From contig NZ_JACIFP010000001.1 in assembly GCF_014197435.1 (NCBI RefSeq), positions 496,001 through 560,000 on the forward strand: a DNA stretch of 64,000 nucleotides, read 5' to 3'. The stretch's first letter is position 1. The number at the start of each line of letters is the position of its first letter. The position numbers and the translations under genes are program-made. The notes below the pieces were generated by a model. That model saw only the letters and a list, made by a program, of their open reading frames with translations, was not told the DNA's origin and did not search any database. The DNA is from Gordonia humi. GTDB lineage: Bacteria; Actinomycetota; Actinomycetes; Mycobacteriales; Mycobacteriaceae. This document shows positions 27,343 through 35,216 of the stretch, one piece after another.

Positions 27343-28023
27343 TCAGCTCGTTGCGGCCACCTTCTGGACCGCCCTGGCCAGGGTCGCGTCGAATGCACCA
27401 CGGTCCGGGGCGGAGCCGTTCGCGTTCACCGCCTGCACCGTGACGAGGTAACCGTCGACCGGAACACGTCCGATCATCATCTCGCGTCGCTCGCCGCGAT
27501 CACCGGTGGTCGTCGACACCTGCGTCAGCACCACACCCCGATGTCCCTCGATCGTCGGGGTCGTGACGTCGGTCTGCTCGATCGCGACGGTGGTGCCGTC
27601 GGCGGCGCCCGCGGTGATCTCGACCGTGACCTTCGCGCACTCCCCGGTCACCGCGGCCTGCAACGCGGCGACGTCGACCGTCGACTCGGCGACCGACTGG
27701 CTGAGCGTCGAGTCGCCGTGGACGGCGACGGCACTGCCGGTGTCCGCGTCGTCGGGAGCCTTCGCATCCGACTTGCACGACGCGGGCGTCACCCTCGCAC
27801 CCTTGCGGCTGTCGTCGAACTGCTCGGTGATGACGCTCTTGTCCTCCTTGCCGAGCTTCACGACGCTGTACCCGGCCGGGAACTCACCGTCGCCCAGCAC
27901 CGCGTCGAGCGCGCGCTGGACGCCCGGATCGACGGCCTCCGACGTCGCGCAGCCGAGACCGCCCGCGATGATCGCTGTTCCGATGAGGACGGGGCCGACG
28001 GCCCGGAAGGTCTTCTGCGACAT
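27343..28023 (-). CDS. Lipoprotein, tandem paralogue 1 of 3
   Basis: This first member of the trio has 226 residues, starting MSQKTFRAVGPVLIGTAI with lipobox GGLGC. It shares DGEFPAGYSVVKL, VTPASCKSDAK, TLSQSVAESTVDVAALQAAV, TGECAKVTVEI and VPVDGYLVTVQAVN with the two genes after it. A longer open frame reaches upstream to 28341, but only the segment from 28023 looks like a signal peptide. It lies 14 bp after the thioesterase gene on the same strand and 58 bp before the next paralogue. The duplication of an extracytoplasmic domain in tandem is the main feature of interest. Confidence 0.7.
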   Translation of the reverse strand: MSQKTFRAVGPVLIGTAIIAGGLGCATSEAVDPGVQRALDAVLGDGEFPAGYSVVKLGKEDKSVITEQFDDSRKGARVTPASCKSDAKAPDDADTGSAVAVHGDSTLSQSVAESTVDVAALQAAVTGECAKVTVEITAGAADGTTVAIEQTDVTTPTIEGHRGVVLTQVSTTTGDRGERREMMIGRVPVDGYLVTVQAVNANGSAPDRGAFDATLARAVQKVAATS

Positions 28024-28037
28024 GCCGACCAATCTAC

Positions 28038-28841
28038 TCAGGCGGCGTCTTTGTAGTAGACGAGTTGGTGGGTCGTCGCGAGCAGCACGTCGCCGCCCCA
28101 GATCTGCCCGTACTGGTCGAAGTGCCCGTTGCCGAACCGCGCACCGCGCGCCGTCGCCAGTACCGGATCCGATCCCTGCGCCGCGAGTTCCTCGTTGGTG
28201 GCGTGGAAGTACGTGGTCAGCGAGATGGTTCCGGCGGGAAGGTAGGTGCCCTTCCGCAGGAAGACACGCGGGAAGAACGCGTCGGTCATCGACGTGAGCG
28301 CCGGGTAGTCGAGAGGCCGCGCCGGCTCGTCGCGCAGCCACAACGTCGACGTCGAGTCGTCACTCGCCGAATCCAGTCCACCGACGACGAACCGCGTGTC
28401 GTAGTTGGCCGCCCAGGCGATGAAGTCCGGGAAGTCGACCGCGGGAACGTCCTCGACCGGCGGCGCAGTCGGTGCGCTCTGCTCGGTGTCGGCCCACGTG
28501 TCGCGGCGCACGCCGAAGACGGCGGTGCCCGTCGCCACGGTCTTCTCGTTCTGGTCGATGGTGAACGTCCAGTGCTGGTTGGTCCGGTTGGTGCGGATCA
28601 CGACCAGGTCCAGGTCCCACTCGCCGTCGGCGATCGGTGCGGCGTAGTTGATGGTCAGCGCGAGCGGCTCGCCCAGCGCGTCGGGGTGATCCATCAGGGA
28701 ACGGACCACGGTGGCGGCCGTGATTCCGCCGAACGGTCCCACCATGTTGTTGTAGGCGGGATGCGTCGTCGCGCGGACGACGTGACCGTCGCGGGCGTCG
28801 ACCTTCTGAACTGCGGTGGCTTCATCGAAGACATGGGTCAT
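28038..28841 (-). CDS. TesB-like acyl-CoA thioesterase family protein
   Basis: This 267-residue double-hotdog protein of the TesB/4HBT_3 type begins MTHVFDEATAVQ. The first hotdog includes AYNNMVGPFGGITAATVVRS and LTINYAAPIADGEWDLDL. The second includes FPRVFLRKGTYLPAGTISLT and ends GQIWGGDVLLATTHQLVYY. The Asp/Gln/Thr arrangement of true TesB enzymes is only partly clear, so the substrate is not predictable. It is divergent from the TetR gene at 28890, and a dyad between them (28857-28870) suggests that regulator controls it. Confidence 0.8.
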   Translation of the reverse strand: MTHVFDEATAVQKVDARDGHVVRATTHPAYNNMVGPFGGITAATVVRSLMDHPDALGEPLALTINYAAPIADGEWDLDLVVIRTNRTNQHWTFTIDQNEKTVATGTAVFGVRRDTWADTEQSAPTAPPVEDVPAVDFPDFIAWAANYDTRFVVGGLDSASDDSTSTLWLRDEPARPLDYPALTSMTDAFFPRVFLRKGTYLPAGTISLTTYFHATNEELAAQGSDPVLATARGARFGNGHFDQYGQIWGGDVLLATTHQLVYYKDAA

Positions 28842-28856
28842 GCTCCGAAACCATAC

Positions 28857-28870
28857 AGAACGACTGTTCT
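28857..28870. promoter_or_regulatory. Operator between the thioesterase and TetR genes
   Basis: AGAAC and GTTCT flank GACT in the 48-bp gap between two divergent starts. The location and symmetry fit autorepression by the TetR protein and control of the thioesterase. Confidence 0.55.
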
Positions 28871-28889
28871 ACCGCGATAGGGTGGACTC

Positions 28890-29471
28890 ATGGCAACCCC
28901 TTCCGTCCGTGACCGCCTCGTATCGTCCGCGGTCACCATGCTGCGCACGCACGGCGCCGACGGGTTCGGAATGTCGGCGCTTCTGCAGCACAGCAGCGTC
29001 GCCCGGCGGTCCATGTACCAGTACTTCCCCGAGGGGAAGGCGCAACTGCTCAGCGAGGCGACGGCGACCGCGGGCAAAGGCGTGTGCGCGTATCTGAAGG
29101 CCGCTCTCGCCGAGCATCACACGCTCGACGCGCTCGACCTGTGGGCCGAGCAGTGGAAGTCCTCGATGGCCGCGAGCGACTATGCGCTCGGCTGTCCCCT
29201 CGCCGCGGCATCGCTGTCGGCGCATGAGTATCCGGACGCCGCGGCCGAGTCGGCCACCGCGCTGAGCCGCGCCGCGACACTGATCGCCGAGGCGTTGACC
29301 CGCGACGGTCTCGACGCCGACGAGGCTCAGTCCGCGGGCCGCGTCGCGGTGTCGAGCGTCGAGGGCGCCATCATCGTCGCCCGAGCCACCCGCTCGGTGC
29401 AGCCGTTCGACGACTTCGCCGCGCATGCCCGCGCGGTATGGGGGCCGCGGCTGACATCTCGCACATCGTAG
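28890..29471 (+). CDS. TetR family regulator
   Basis: The 193-residue regulator has an N-terminal helix-turn-helix (VRDRLVSSAVTMLRTHGADGFGMSALLQHSSVARRSMYQYF). Its C-terminal region resembles the LmrA/YxaF-type ligand domain. PEGKAQLLSEA follows the recognition helix, and GCPLAAASLSAHEYPDAA is typical of that subgroup. The start has little upstream room because of the divergent promoter, consistent with a leaderless or short-leader mRNA. It is followed within 10 bp by an SDR gene, so both may be one transcript. The ligand is unknown. Confidence 0.9.
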   Translation: MATPSVRDRLVSSAVTMLRTHGADGFGMSALLQHSSVARRSMYQYFPEGKAQLLSEATATAGKGVCAYLKAALAEHHTLDALDLWAEQWKSSMAASDYALGCPLAAASLSAHEYPDAAAESATALSRAATLIAEALTRDGLDADEAQSAGRVAVSSVEGAIIVARATRSVQPFDDFAAHARAVWGPRLTSRTS

Positions 29472-29481
29472 AGTTCGGGGT

Positions 29482-30279
29482 ATGACTTCCTCGACCACAG
29501 TGGTGACCGGCGCCGGCCGGGGCATCGGACTGGCCATCGCCCACGAACTCTGCGCCCGCGGGCATCGACTGGTGATCACCGACGTGGACGGCGAGTCCGC
29601 CGAGCGCGCGGCGGCGGAGGTCGGCGGCGGGGCCGTCGGACTCGAACAGAACGTCCGCGAGATCGAGTCGCACCGCCGGATCGCCGCCGAGGCCGAGAGA
29701 CTGGGCCCGCTGAGCGGCTGGGTCAACAACGCGGGTGTCCTGTTCGCCGGCGATGCGTGGACGCAGACCGACGACGAGCTCGCCGCGATCATCGACATCA
29801 ACGTCCGCGGGGTGATGGCCGGTTCCGCGGCCGCCGTCGACGCGATGGGCCGACGCGGCGGCGCGATCCTCAACATCGCGTCGCTCTCGGCACTCGGCCC
29901 GATCCCCGGTCTCGCGCTCTATGCGGCGTCGAAGGCGGCCGTCCTCTCGTACACGACATCGCTGCAGGGCGATCTCAAGCATGCGGGTCTGCCGATCCGT
30001 GCCCGCGCACTGTGCCCCGACGTGGTCGGCACCGCGATGGTGACCGACCGGGAGAAGGACGAGGGCGCCGCGCTCCTGTTCTCGGGTCCGAAGCCGTTGA
30101 GCCCGGACGACATCGCACGCACGGGCGTCGACCTGATGGAATCACGCAAGCAGATCTTCCGCGTGGTGCCCCGCTGGCGCGGTGCGCTGGTCCGTTCCAC
30201 CGACCTGGCGCCGTCGGTCGGCCTCAGCGCGCTCGCGCTGATGCGCCGGTTGGGTGATCGGCGGCAGTCGAAGAGTTGA
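29482..30279 (+). CDS. Short-chain dehydrogenase/reductase
   Basis: This classical SDR of 265 residues has the cofactor motif TGAGRGIGLAIA, VNNAG, the catalytic Ser in LNIASLSALG and YAASK with the catalytic Tyr and Lys. Asp in VITDVDGE after the second strand favours NAD(H) over NADP(H). The C-terminal extension (IFRVVPRWRGALVRSTDLAP) is seen in SDRs acting on lipid-like substrates, but the substrate is not known. It begins 10 bp after the TetR gene and is likely co-transcribed with it. It converges on the exporter gene of the cyclodipeptide operon with a 20-bp gap. Confidence 0.9.
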   Translation: MTSSTTVVTGAGRGIGLAIAHELCARGHRLVITDVDGESAERAAAEVGGGAVGLEQNVREIESHRRIAAEAERLGPLSGWVNNAGVLFAGDAWTQTDDELAAIIDINVRGVMAGSAAAVDAMGRRGGAILNIASLSALGPIPGLALYAASKAAVLSYTTSLQGDLKHAGLPIRARALCPDVVGTAMVTDREKDEGAALLFSGPKPLSPDDIARTGVDLMESRKQIFRVVPRWRGALVRSTDLAPSVGLSALALMRRLGDRRQSKS

Positions 30280-30299
30280 TCGACGCGCTCAGGCGCTCG

Positions 30300-31682
30300 T
30301 CACGCCGCCCCGACCGACTCGCCCCGCGTCCGACCGATCGCGACGTTCGCCCCGAGCGCGACGACCGCGGCGACCAGCAGAAGGACACCGACACAGGCGA
30401 GACCGCGGCCCTCATCCGGGGAGACCGTGTAGAGGGCCGCGGCGACGGCCGCCCCCAACGCGCCGCCGAGGTTGTGGAACGTCCACGACGCGCCGATCGC
30501 GAACCCGGACTCGGCGGACGGGACCGCCGACAGCGCGGCGAGAGTCGCGGGCGCCAGGATCAGCGCCCAGCCGAGACCGAAGAACACGAAGCCGATCAGG
30601 AGAACGGCGAGCGATCCCGTTCCCGCACCGATCAGGACGGTGCCGGCGGTCACCGTGAGCGCGGCGAAACCGTAGCGCAGCGGGCCGACCGGCCCCACGC
30701 GGTCTACCCACCGCCCCACCCGTGGAGAGGTGACCGCCATGGTGCCGCTCACCAGCAGCAGCGACGCGCCGACCGCCGGTTCGCCGAGGTCGTGGCGGTC
30801 GCCCAGATACGGCGGCAGTACGAGCAGCGCGGACGCGTAGAAGGCCGCGAGGAAGAAGTCCGAGAGGAGCGCGGCCCGGAACCGCGGCTGCTCGAACAGG
30901 TCGATCCGCAACAGCGGGTGGCTCGCTCGACGCTCGATGCCGATCAGGGCCGCCGCACCGACGACGGCGACCGTCGCCGCGACGTACACGCCGGCGCTAC
31001 GCCAACCGAGCGTCTCCGGGAGCGAGACGAAGGCCACGGCTCCGGCCACCGTCCCCGCGAGCGCGATCTGTCCGGCGACGTCGACGCCGATCCCGCTGCT
31101 CGGCGGCGGCGACGGCACCGCGGCGACGATCAGGGCGATCGCCGCGATCCCGAACGGCACATTGATCCAGAAGACCGACCCCCATCCGAGCACCGGGACC
31201 AGCAGACCGCCGAGCACCGGTCCGATGGCGAGACCGACCCCGTTCACGGCGTACAGCCAGCCGACGGCACGTCCACGCTCTCCCTCCGGGAACAGATGTT
31301 CCACCAGCGTGGACGTGCCGGTGTACAGCACCGAGCACGCCGCGCCCTGGACGAACCGCGCCAGGATCAGCCAGCCGATGCTCGGCGCGAGCGCCGCCCC
31401 CACCGACGCGGCGACGAAGACGACCAGCCCCGCCAGCAGCATCGGACGACGGCCGTACCGGTCGCCGAGTCGGCCTGCCGTCACCATCAACATGGCCAGC
31501 GCGGTCAGGAAGCCGCTGAGCACCAGTTGGCTGGCTCCGATCGTCGTCCGCAGTTCCCGCGTGATCGCAGGCAGCGCCGTCGAGACGATGGTGAGATCGA
31601 TACAACCCAGGAACGACGCCGTGGCGAGACCGATGAACCCCGCCGCGCGGCGCGGGGCCGCCTCGACCCGGACATCGCTCAC
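30300..31682 (-). CDS. MFS exporter of the cyclodipeptide operon (DHA2-like)
   Basis: The product has about 460 residues and many hydrophobic segments. FIGLATASFLGCIDLTIVSTALPAITREL is the first span, with the DHA2-type D-x-T motif. AGRLGDRYGRRPMLLAG is motif A, and GVGLAIGPVLGGLLV is motif C of drug/proton antiporters. The GTG start at 31682 overlaps the stop of the cyclodipeptide synthase gene (GTGA), so it is the last gene of that operon. The longer open frame upstream belongs to another frame of the synthase gene. Export of the operon product, or self-protection, is the inferred role. Confidence 0.88.
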   Translation of the reverse strand: MSDVRVEAAPRRAAGFIGLATASFLGCIDLTIVSTALPAITRELRTTIGASQLVLSGFLTALAMLMVTAGRLGDRYGRRPMLLAGLVVFVAASVGAALAPSIGWLILARFVQGAACSVLYTGTSTLVEHLFPEGERGRAVGWLYAVNGVGLAIGPVLGGLLVPVLGWGSVFWINVPFGIAAIALIVAAVPSPPPSSGIGVDVAGQIALAGTVAGAVAFVSLPETLGWRSAGVYVAATVAVVGAAALIGIERRASHPLLRIDLFEQPRFRAALLSDFFLAAFYASALLVLPPYLGDRHDLGEPAVGASLLLVSGTMAVTSPRVGRWVDRVGPVGPLRYGFAALTVTAGTVLIGAGTGSLAVLLIGFVFFGLGWALILAPATLAALSAVPSAESGFAIGASWTFHNLGGALGAAVAAALYTVSPDEGRGLACVGVLLLVAAVVALGANVAIGRTRGESVGAA

Positions 31683-32365
31683 CGTGCCGACCTCCGCTTC
31701 TTGAATCGCAGCGGCAGCCAGGCGGCACCGTCGTCGACGAATCTGGCCCTCGTGGCCGCCATGGCGGCCGATATCTGTTGCGGGTAGACGACGAAGTCGT
31801 ATCCTTTCGCCGCCCACAGCGGTTGAATGATCGGGACCTCTTCGAGCAGATACGTGCGGCAGCCGTTCCAGATCCGGTCCTCGTCCGGGCCGCCCTCGCC
31901 GCGGCGGGCGACGAACCGATCGATCGTGGCGTCGATCGCAGCGGCGTACTCGTCGTCCGACCGATACGCCTCGCGCACCCGATCGAGGGCGCGAGGATAG
32001 TCGGGGTCGCTCAGCGCAGTGTCCCAGCGCAGAACGTCGACGTCGGCGGTGAGGAGATCCAGGAGCGGCCGATTGCGCGCCAGCCACTGATCGCCACGGC
32101 GGCGGGACAGTTCATAGGCCTCACCGGGCGCCGCGTCGACATTGTGTCGCTGCAACGTGTCGGCGACGGCGACGGTGACCCGAGCGAAGCCGCTGCGGTT
32201 GAGGAGGTCGATCGTCGCACCGAACTTCTCCCCTTCGTGATAGTCGGCGCCGACGCTGACCAGCAGAATGGTCGATCGCCCGGTGTACTCGTACTGGAGT
32301 CCCTTCAGGTCGAACGCCGCCTTGTGCGACGTCGATCCGACGGGCGCGATGGTGGTCGCGGTCAT
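31679..32365 (-). CDS. tRNA-dependent cyclodipeptide synthase, XYP subfamily
   Basis: By family these enzymes take two aminoacyl-tRNAs and form a 2,5-diketopiperazine. The 228-residue protein has the expected landmarks. The N-terminal strand reads TILLVSVGADYHEGEKFGA, whose Ser in LLVSVG would be the acyl-accepting nucleophile. YLLEEVP supplies the Tyr-x-x-x-Glu catalytic pair. VVYPQQ supplies the Tyr-Pro of the XYP group, and the residue three after the Ser is Ala rather than Asn, as that group allows. LSDPDYPRALDRVREAYRSD and TIDRFVARR match the conserved helical region. The ATG at 32365 overlaps the upstream stop (TGATG) behind GGAG; a GTG at 32374 is an alternative. The amino acids used cannot be predicted from sequence alone. 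Confidence 0.85.
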   Translation of the reverse strand: MTATTIAPVGSTSHKAAFDLKGLQYEYTGRSTILLVSVGADYHEGEKFGATIDLLNRSGFARVTVAVADTLQRHNVDAAPGEAYELSRRRGDQWLARNRPLLDLLTADVDVLRWDTALSDPDYPRALDRVREAYRSDDEYAAAIDATIDRFVARRGEGGPDEDRIWNGCRTYLLEEVPIIQPLWAAKGYDFVVYPQQISAAMAATRARFVDDGAAWLPLRFKKRRSAR

Positions 32366-33174
32366 CAGCTCCACACCGCCAACGGCTCGTCGCCTCCGCG
32401 AACACCGATGAACACGCCGACGGTGACGCGCGGACGGTCGGCGGACGGCGCGACGGCGTGGACCCGGCGCGGATCGATGAAGATCGCATCCCCGATCGTC
32501 GGTCGCACGGTCAGCGCCGGTTCGCCGACGTCGGCGCGGTCGATGCCCCAGACCCGCTCGCCGGACAGCCCCCGGTAGTCGTCTTCGCTCGGGTACGCGT
32601 CCCAGATCTCCAGCTCACCGCCTGCGTCGGGGACGTCGAGGTACACGTTGACCGACAGCTGCCGTCGGATGCCGAGATCGTCGTCGGGGAGGTTCCGGTG
32701 CAGGTTGTCGGTGTGCGGTTCCAGATCGACGCCCGCCTGCTGGTATCGGGCGACTCCGACGAAGAACTTTCGGCTGTGCCACGACAGCAGCGTCGCCCCG
32801 GAGGGCCACGCCTCGTCGAGCAGGATACGGACGGTGTCGGACGGATACGGGTACGGCGCAGCGCGAGCCCGCAGGTCCCGACGATGGCCGGCGGCGTGGT
32901 CGAAGTACGTCGACTCCGCGCCGTCACGGGTCTCGGAGAACGCCTGACCGATGCGTCGGAACTGCGGATCGGTCGCGAGCGGACCGTGATCGTCACGTCC
33001 GACGAGTCTCTCGCGCAGCCCGTCGAGCGCCACCGCGTCGACGAGCCCGGTGACCCGCACCGCGAACACGTCGCCTTTGAGGAGGCGAAGCAGGTGGTCG
33101 GCGGAGAATTCCTCCGCCGTCGTCGTCGTGACCAGTTCCGATCTCCGTGTTCGGCGGTCGATGATCGTCGTCAT
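32365..33174 (-). CDS. 2-oxoglutarate/Fe(II)-dependent oxygenase, cyclodipeptide tailoring
   Basis: The 269-residue protein has the double-stranded beta-helix metal site: His and Asp in DLEPHTDNLHR, the distal His in RRVHAVAP, and the 2-oxoglutarate-binding Arg in RPRVTVGVFIG. GIRRQLSVNVYLDVPDAGG precedes GELEIWD, as in prolyl-hydroxylase-like members. It would hydroxylate or desaturate an organic substrate using O2 and 2-oxoglutarate. It is the first gene of the operon with the cyclodipeptide synthase and exporter, so the diketopiperazine or one of its amino acids is the likely substrate. The ATG at 33174 follows GGGGAGGAACGCGT. A SAM riboswitch lies 107 bp upstream on the same strand. Confidence 0.85.
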   Translation of the reverse strand: MTTIIDRRTRRSELVTTTTAEEFSADHLLRLLKGDVFAVRVTGLVDAVALDGLRERLVGRDDHGPLATDPQFRRIGQAFSETRDGAESTYFDHAAGHRRDLRARAAPYPYPSDTVRILLDEAWPSGATLLSWHSRKFFVGVARYQQAGVDLEPHTDNLHRNLPDDDLGIRRQLSVNVYLDVPDAGGELEIWDAYPSEDDYRGLSGERVWGIDRADVGEPALTVRPTIGDAIFIDPRRVHAVAPSADRPRVTVGVFIGVRGGDEPLAVWS

Positions 33175-33281
33175 ACGCGTTCCTCCCCTGTCGGCATGCG
33201 CCGTGTCGATTCGTCTGCCTGTCGGATCATCCGATCCAGCGCACGTCGATCGATCAGGAGCGGGCCGACGAGTCGGCGCGG

Positions 33282-33389
33282 TTCATCGTCTCTGGCATTA
33301 GCACCTTGTGCGTCGCCGCTCCCGGCGGAGTGCGGCCCACGGTTGCTGCGGCGTCGAAGAGCCAGTCTCTCGGCCGCTCGTGATGAATC
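33282..33389 (-). ncRNA. SAM-I-type (S-box) riboswitch upstream of the cyclodipeptide operon
   Basis: Read on the minus strand, P1 pairs TTCATC with GATGAA. J1/2 is ACGAG. P2 is GCGGC/GCCGC with a GA-containing kink-turn, and its loop reads ACTGGC. J2/3 is GCAACC. P3 is GTG/CAC plus an inner GCCGC/GCGGC and CTCC/GGAG stem, followed by AAGGTGCTAA. The S-box invariants GCAACC and GGTGCTAA are intact. The P2 loop CTGGC pairs perfectly with the later GCCAG to make the expected pseudoknot. The P4 stem of standard SAM-I is absent, as in actinobacterial SAM-I/IV-like variants. A short hairpin (33264-33277) follows, which may be part of the expression platform. By class it should switch expression off when S-adenosylmethionine is abundant. 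Confidence 0.85.
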
Positions 33390-33536
33390 TGTGTGCAGCG
33401 CAAACCTAAGCCCCGCCGCGCCGTCGTATCAACAGATGACATCGACGGGTCTCCGGGCCGCCGCAGGTCGGCGGCTATTAATCACCGGGGGCGCAACCGC
33501 GTCGAGTGCTGGGCGGGAACAGACGGTGGCGTCGGC

Positions 33537-33928
33537 TCAGATCTGGCGCTCGAAGAAGATCAGGGTCCCGTCGGGATCGGTGACAGCGAGCGCGTTCGCA
33601 TCGTCGACGCGATAGGTGTAGCCGTCGTTGACGGCGGTTACGAATACCGACCGGATCCGTCTCCGGTCAGAACGACGAGCGAGACCTCGATGTCGATCGT
33701 GTCGCCGCTGCTCTTGGTGACGCCGCGATAGAAGAGCGATCCGTCGTCGTTCCACCGGCAGACGGTCGCGGCCGCGTCGACGGTGTCGACCGAGGCGACG
33801 GCCGTCTGGTCCGCGTAGCACTGCGGAACGTCGGCTGACGCCTGACCGGCTCCGAACATCGCGGCTCCGACGCCGACGCCGGCGATCACCGCGGCGGCCG
33901 CACCCGTGCGGAACGTCATGCTGTTCAT
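33537..33928 (-). pseudogene. Small secreted protein, one-base frameshift in the C-terminal third
   Basis: The gene starts at the ATG at 33928 with a Sec signal peptide (MNSMTFRTGAAAAVIAGVGV...GQASADVP), followed by a small beta-rich domain with two Cys (PQCYADQ, AATVCRWNDDG). The frame is lost near 33650. Adding one base there joins VVLTGDGSGR to VFVTAVNDGYTYRVDDANA and continues to the stop at 33537 (IFFERQI), giving about 130 residues with no other defect. The family was not recognised. The indel may be a sequencing error. The gene is upstream of the cyclodipeptide riboswitch on the same strand but not obviously part of that unit. Confidence 0.65.
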
Positions 33929-34238
33929 GTCTGACTCCTGTCGTGACGATCTCCGCACCCGGTGTGCGACGCGTTTGACGATTCCGTGCCCGAGACGGTG
34001 TGTCTATGGGGACTACTCCCCATCGACACTGGTCAACGACGGTCTTTGGCGTCGTCCGTACGAAACGCATCGCCGAGGCCGCCGTCATGGCGTCCGTTCG
34101 CCGGGCGCGTTCAGAGATCGGTTCGAGGCGTCACCACACACGCGGCCGGAATGTCGTGGACGCGTTCGGCGAGCCGACGTTCCGCCGCGGCGAGGAGCCT
34201 AGTAGGGCTGCGGCGACCGGACGGTCCGGATGCACGCG
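33929..34238. other. Intergenic region with one small hairpin
   Basis: This 310-bp gap lies between the sterol-desaturase-like gene and the secreted-protein gene, both on the minus strand. It has no convincing gene. A perfect dyad ATGGGGA/TCCCCAT around CTAC at 34006-34023 is the only clear structure. Confidence 0.45.
34006..34023. promoter_or_regulatory. Hairpin or operator, ATGGGGA/TCCCCAT
   Basis: Perfect 7-bp arms enclose a 4-nt spacer, 78 bp upstream of the secreted-protein gene. It could be a protein-binding dyad or a terminator for the desaturase-like gene, which ends at 34239. Confidence 0.35.
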
Positions 34239-35168
34239 TCACGATCGTGACTCCGACGCGGCCGACGTCGTCAGTCTCGACCGCCACGTCTTCCGCGGTA
34301 GCGGCCCCATGGGGCCGCAGGAGCCAGCGGGTCGGAAGGGCGTGACGAGTTGTCGAGGATAGCTCGCGGGGTAGTCGGGTTTGGCGGCTATTCCCAGGTC
34401 CGAGCTGGTGAACCGCCGGGATCGGTCGTAGGAGAACGTTCCGGCGAGGTGATCCCAGACAAGGGTGAACAGGCCGAAGTTGACGTCACCGTCGCCGGGA
34501 TGCTTCAGGTGATGGAATCGGTGTCCGGCGTTGAGCGCGAGCACGTATCGCATGGGCCCGACGCGGTAGTCGGCATTCGAATGCTGCATCAGCAGTTGCA
34601 CGGCTACGCACACCGCCAGGGCGGAGGCGACGGAGGTGGGAATGCCCAGCGCTATCAACGGGACAACTCCGCCGAACATCTCGAGTGTTTGGTGCACAGG
34701 GTGCTTCATCAGGCCGTTGAGCCCATAGCAACGGGTGACACTGTGGTGGACCGCGTGCAACCGCCACATCCATCCGAAGCGGTGACTGGCCATGTGGACG
34801 ACGGTGATACCGAAGTCGGCGACCACGATCGAGACGACCACCTGGGCCCAGAAGGGCCACGACGTCGGCCACCACGTGTGCGGTCCGCGTGCGGCGGCGA
34901 GAATGGGGATGATCGCAACGCTGAGCAGGATGAGCGACTCGTTGACGAGACCGTGCAAGGCGTCACGCAGACGATCGTGACGAGGTCTGTTCCAGTCACG
35001 CTGGTAAGGGATGAGTCGCTCGGCGCCGAACGAGACGGCGATCGCGACGAGCACGACACCGACGAGCAAGACTCGCGGAGCACCCGATGCCGCGAGGCAG
35101 ACGGCGGTTCCGTTGACGCCGACCAGCATGACCAGGGGATATCCGTAGCGCAGCAGTGAATTGATCAT
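34239..35168 (-). CDS. Sterol desaturase / fatty acid hydroxylase family protein
   Basis: This membrane-bound di-iron enzyme of about 309 residues has the three histidine clusters of the family: HMASHR, HAVHH and HRFHH. They sit between hydrophobic helices such as YGYPLVMLVGVNGTAVCLAAS and VLLVGVVLVAIAVSFGAE. The family hydroxylates or desaturates sterols, fatty acids or other lipids with O2. Which substrate applies here is unknown. The ATG at 35168 is chosen behind GTGGAG; a GTG at 35177 is possible. It is transcribed in the same direction as, and downstream of, the AraC gene, with a 48-bp gap. Confidence 0.88.
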   Translation of the reverse strand: MINSLLRYGYPLVMLVGVNGTAVCLAASGAPRVLLVGVVLVAIAVSFGAERLIPYQRDWNRPRHDRLRDALHGLVNESLILLSVAIIPILAAARGPHTWWPTSWPFWAQVVVSIVVADFGITVVHMASHRFGWMWRLHAVHHSVTRCYGLNGLMKHPVHQTLEMFGGVVPLIALGIPTSVASALAVCVAVQLLMQHSNADYRVGPMRYVLALNAGHRFHHLKHPGDGDVNFGLFTLVWDHLAGTFSYDRSRRFTSSDLGIAAKPDYPASYPRQLVTPFRPAGSCGPMGPLPRKTWRSRLTTSAASESRS

Positions 35169-35216
35169 GGACTCCACGGTGCATCCGCGCCGACGACCGG
35201 CGCTTGAACAGATCGA

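Noticed and set aside
31679..32365. Isonitrile synthase (PvcA/Dit1 type) as an identity for the cyclodipeptide synthase
   Set aside because: Pairing with a 2OG oxygenase suggested it, but the YLLEE and VVYP motifs and overall pattern fit cyclodipeptide synthases, not the Dit1/PvcA family.
33962..34345. Plus-strand frames of about 100-130 codons in the gap before the sterol-desaturase-like gene
   Set aside because: Arg/Ser-rich, overlapping each other in different frames, with no recognisable domain or ribosome binding site.
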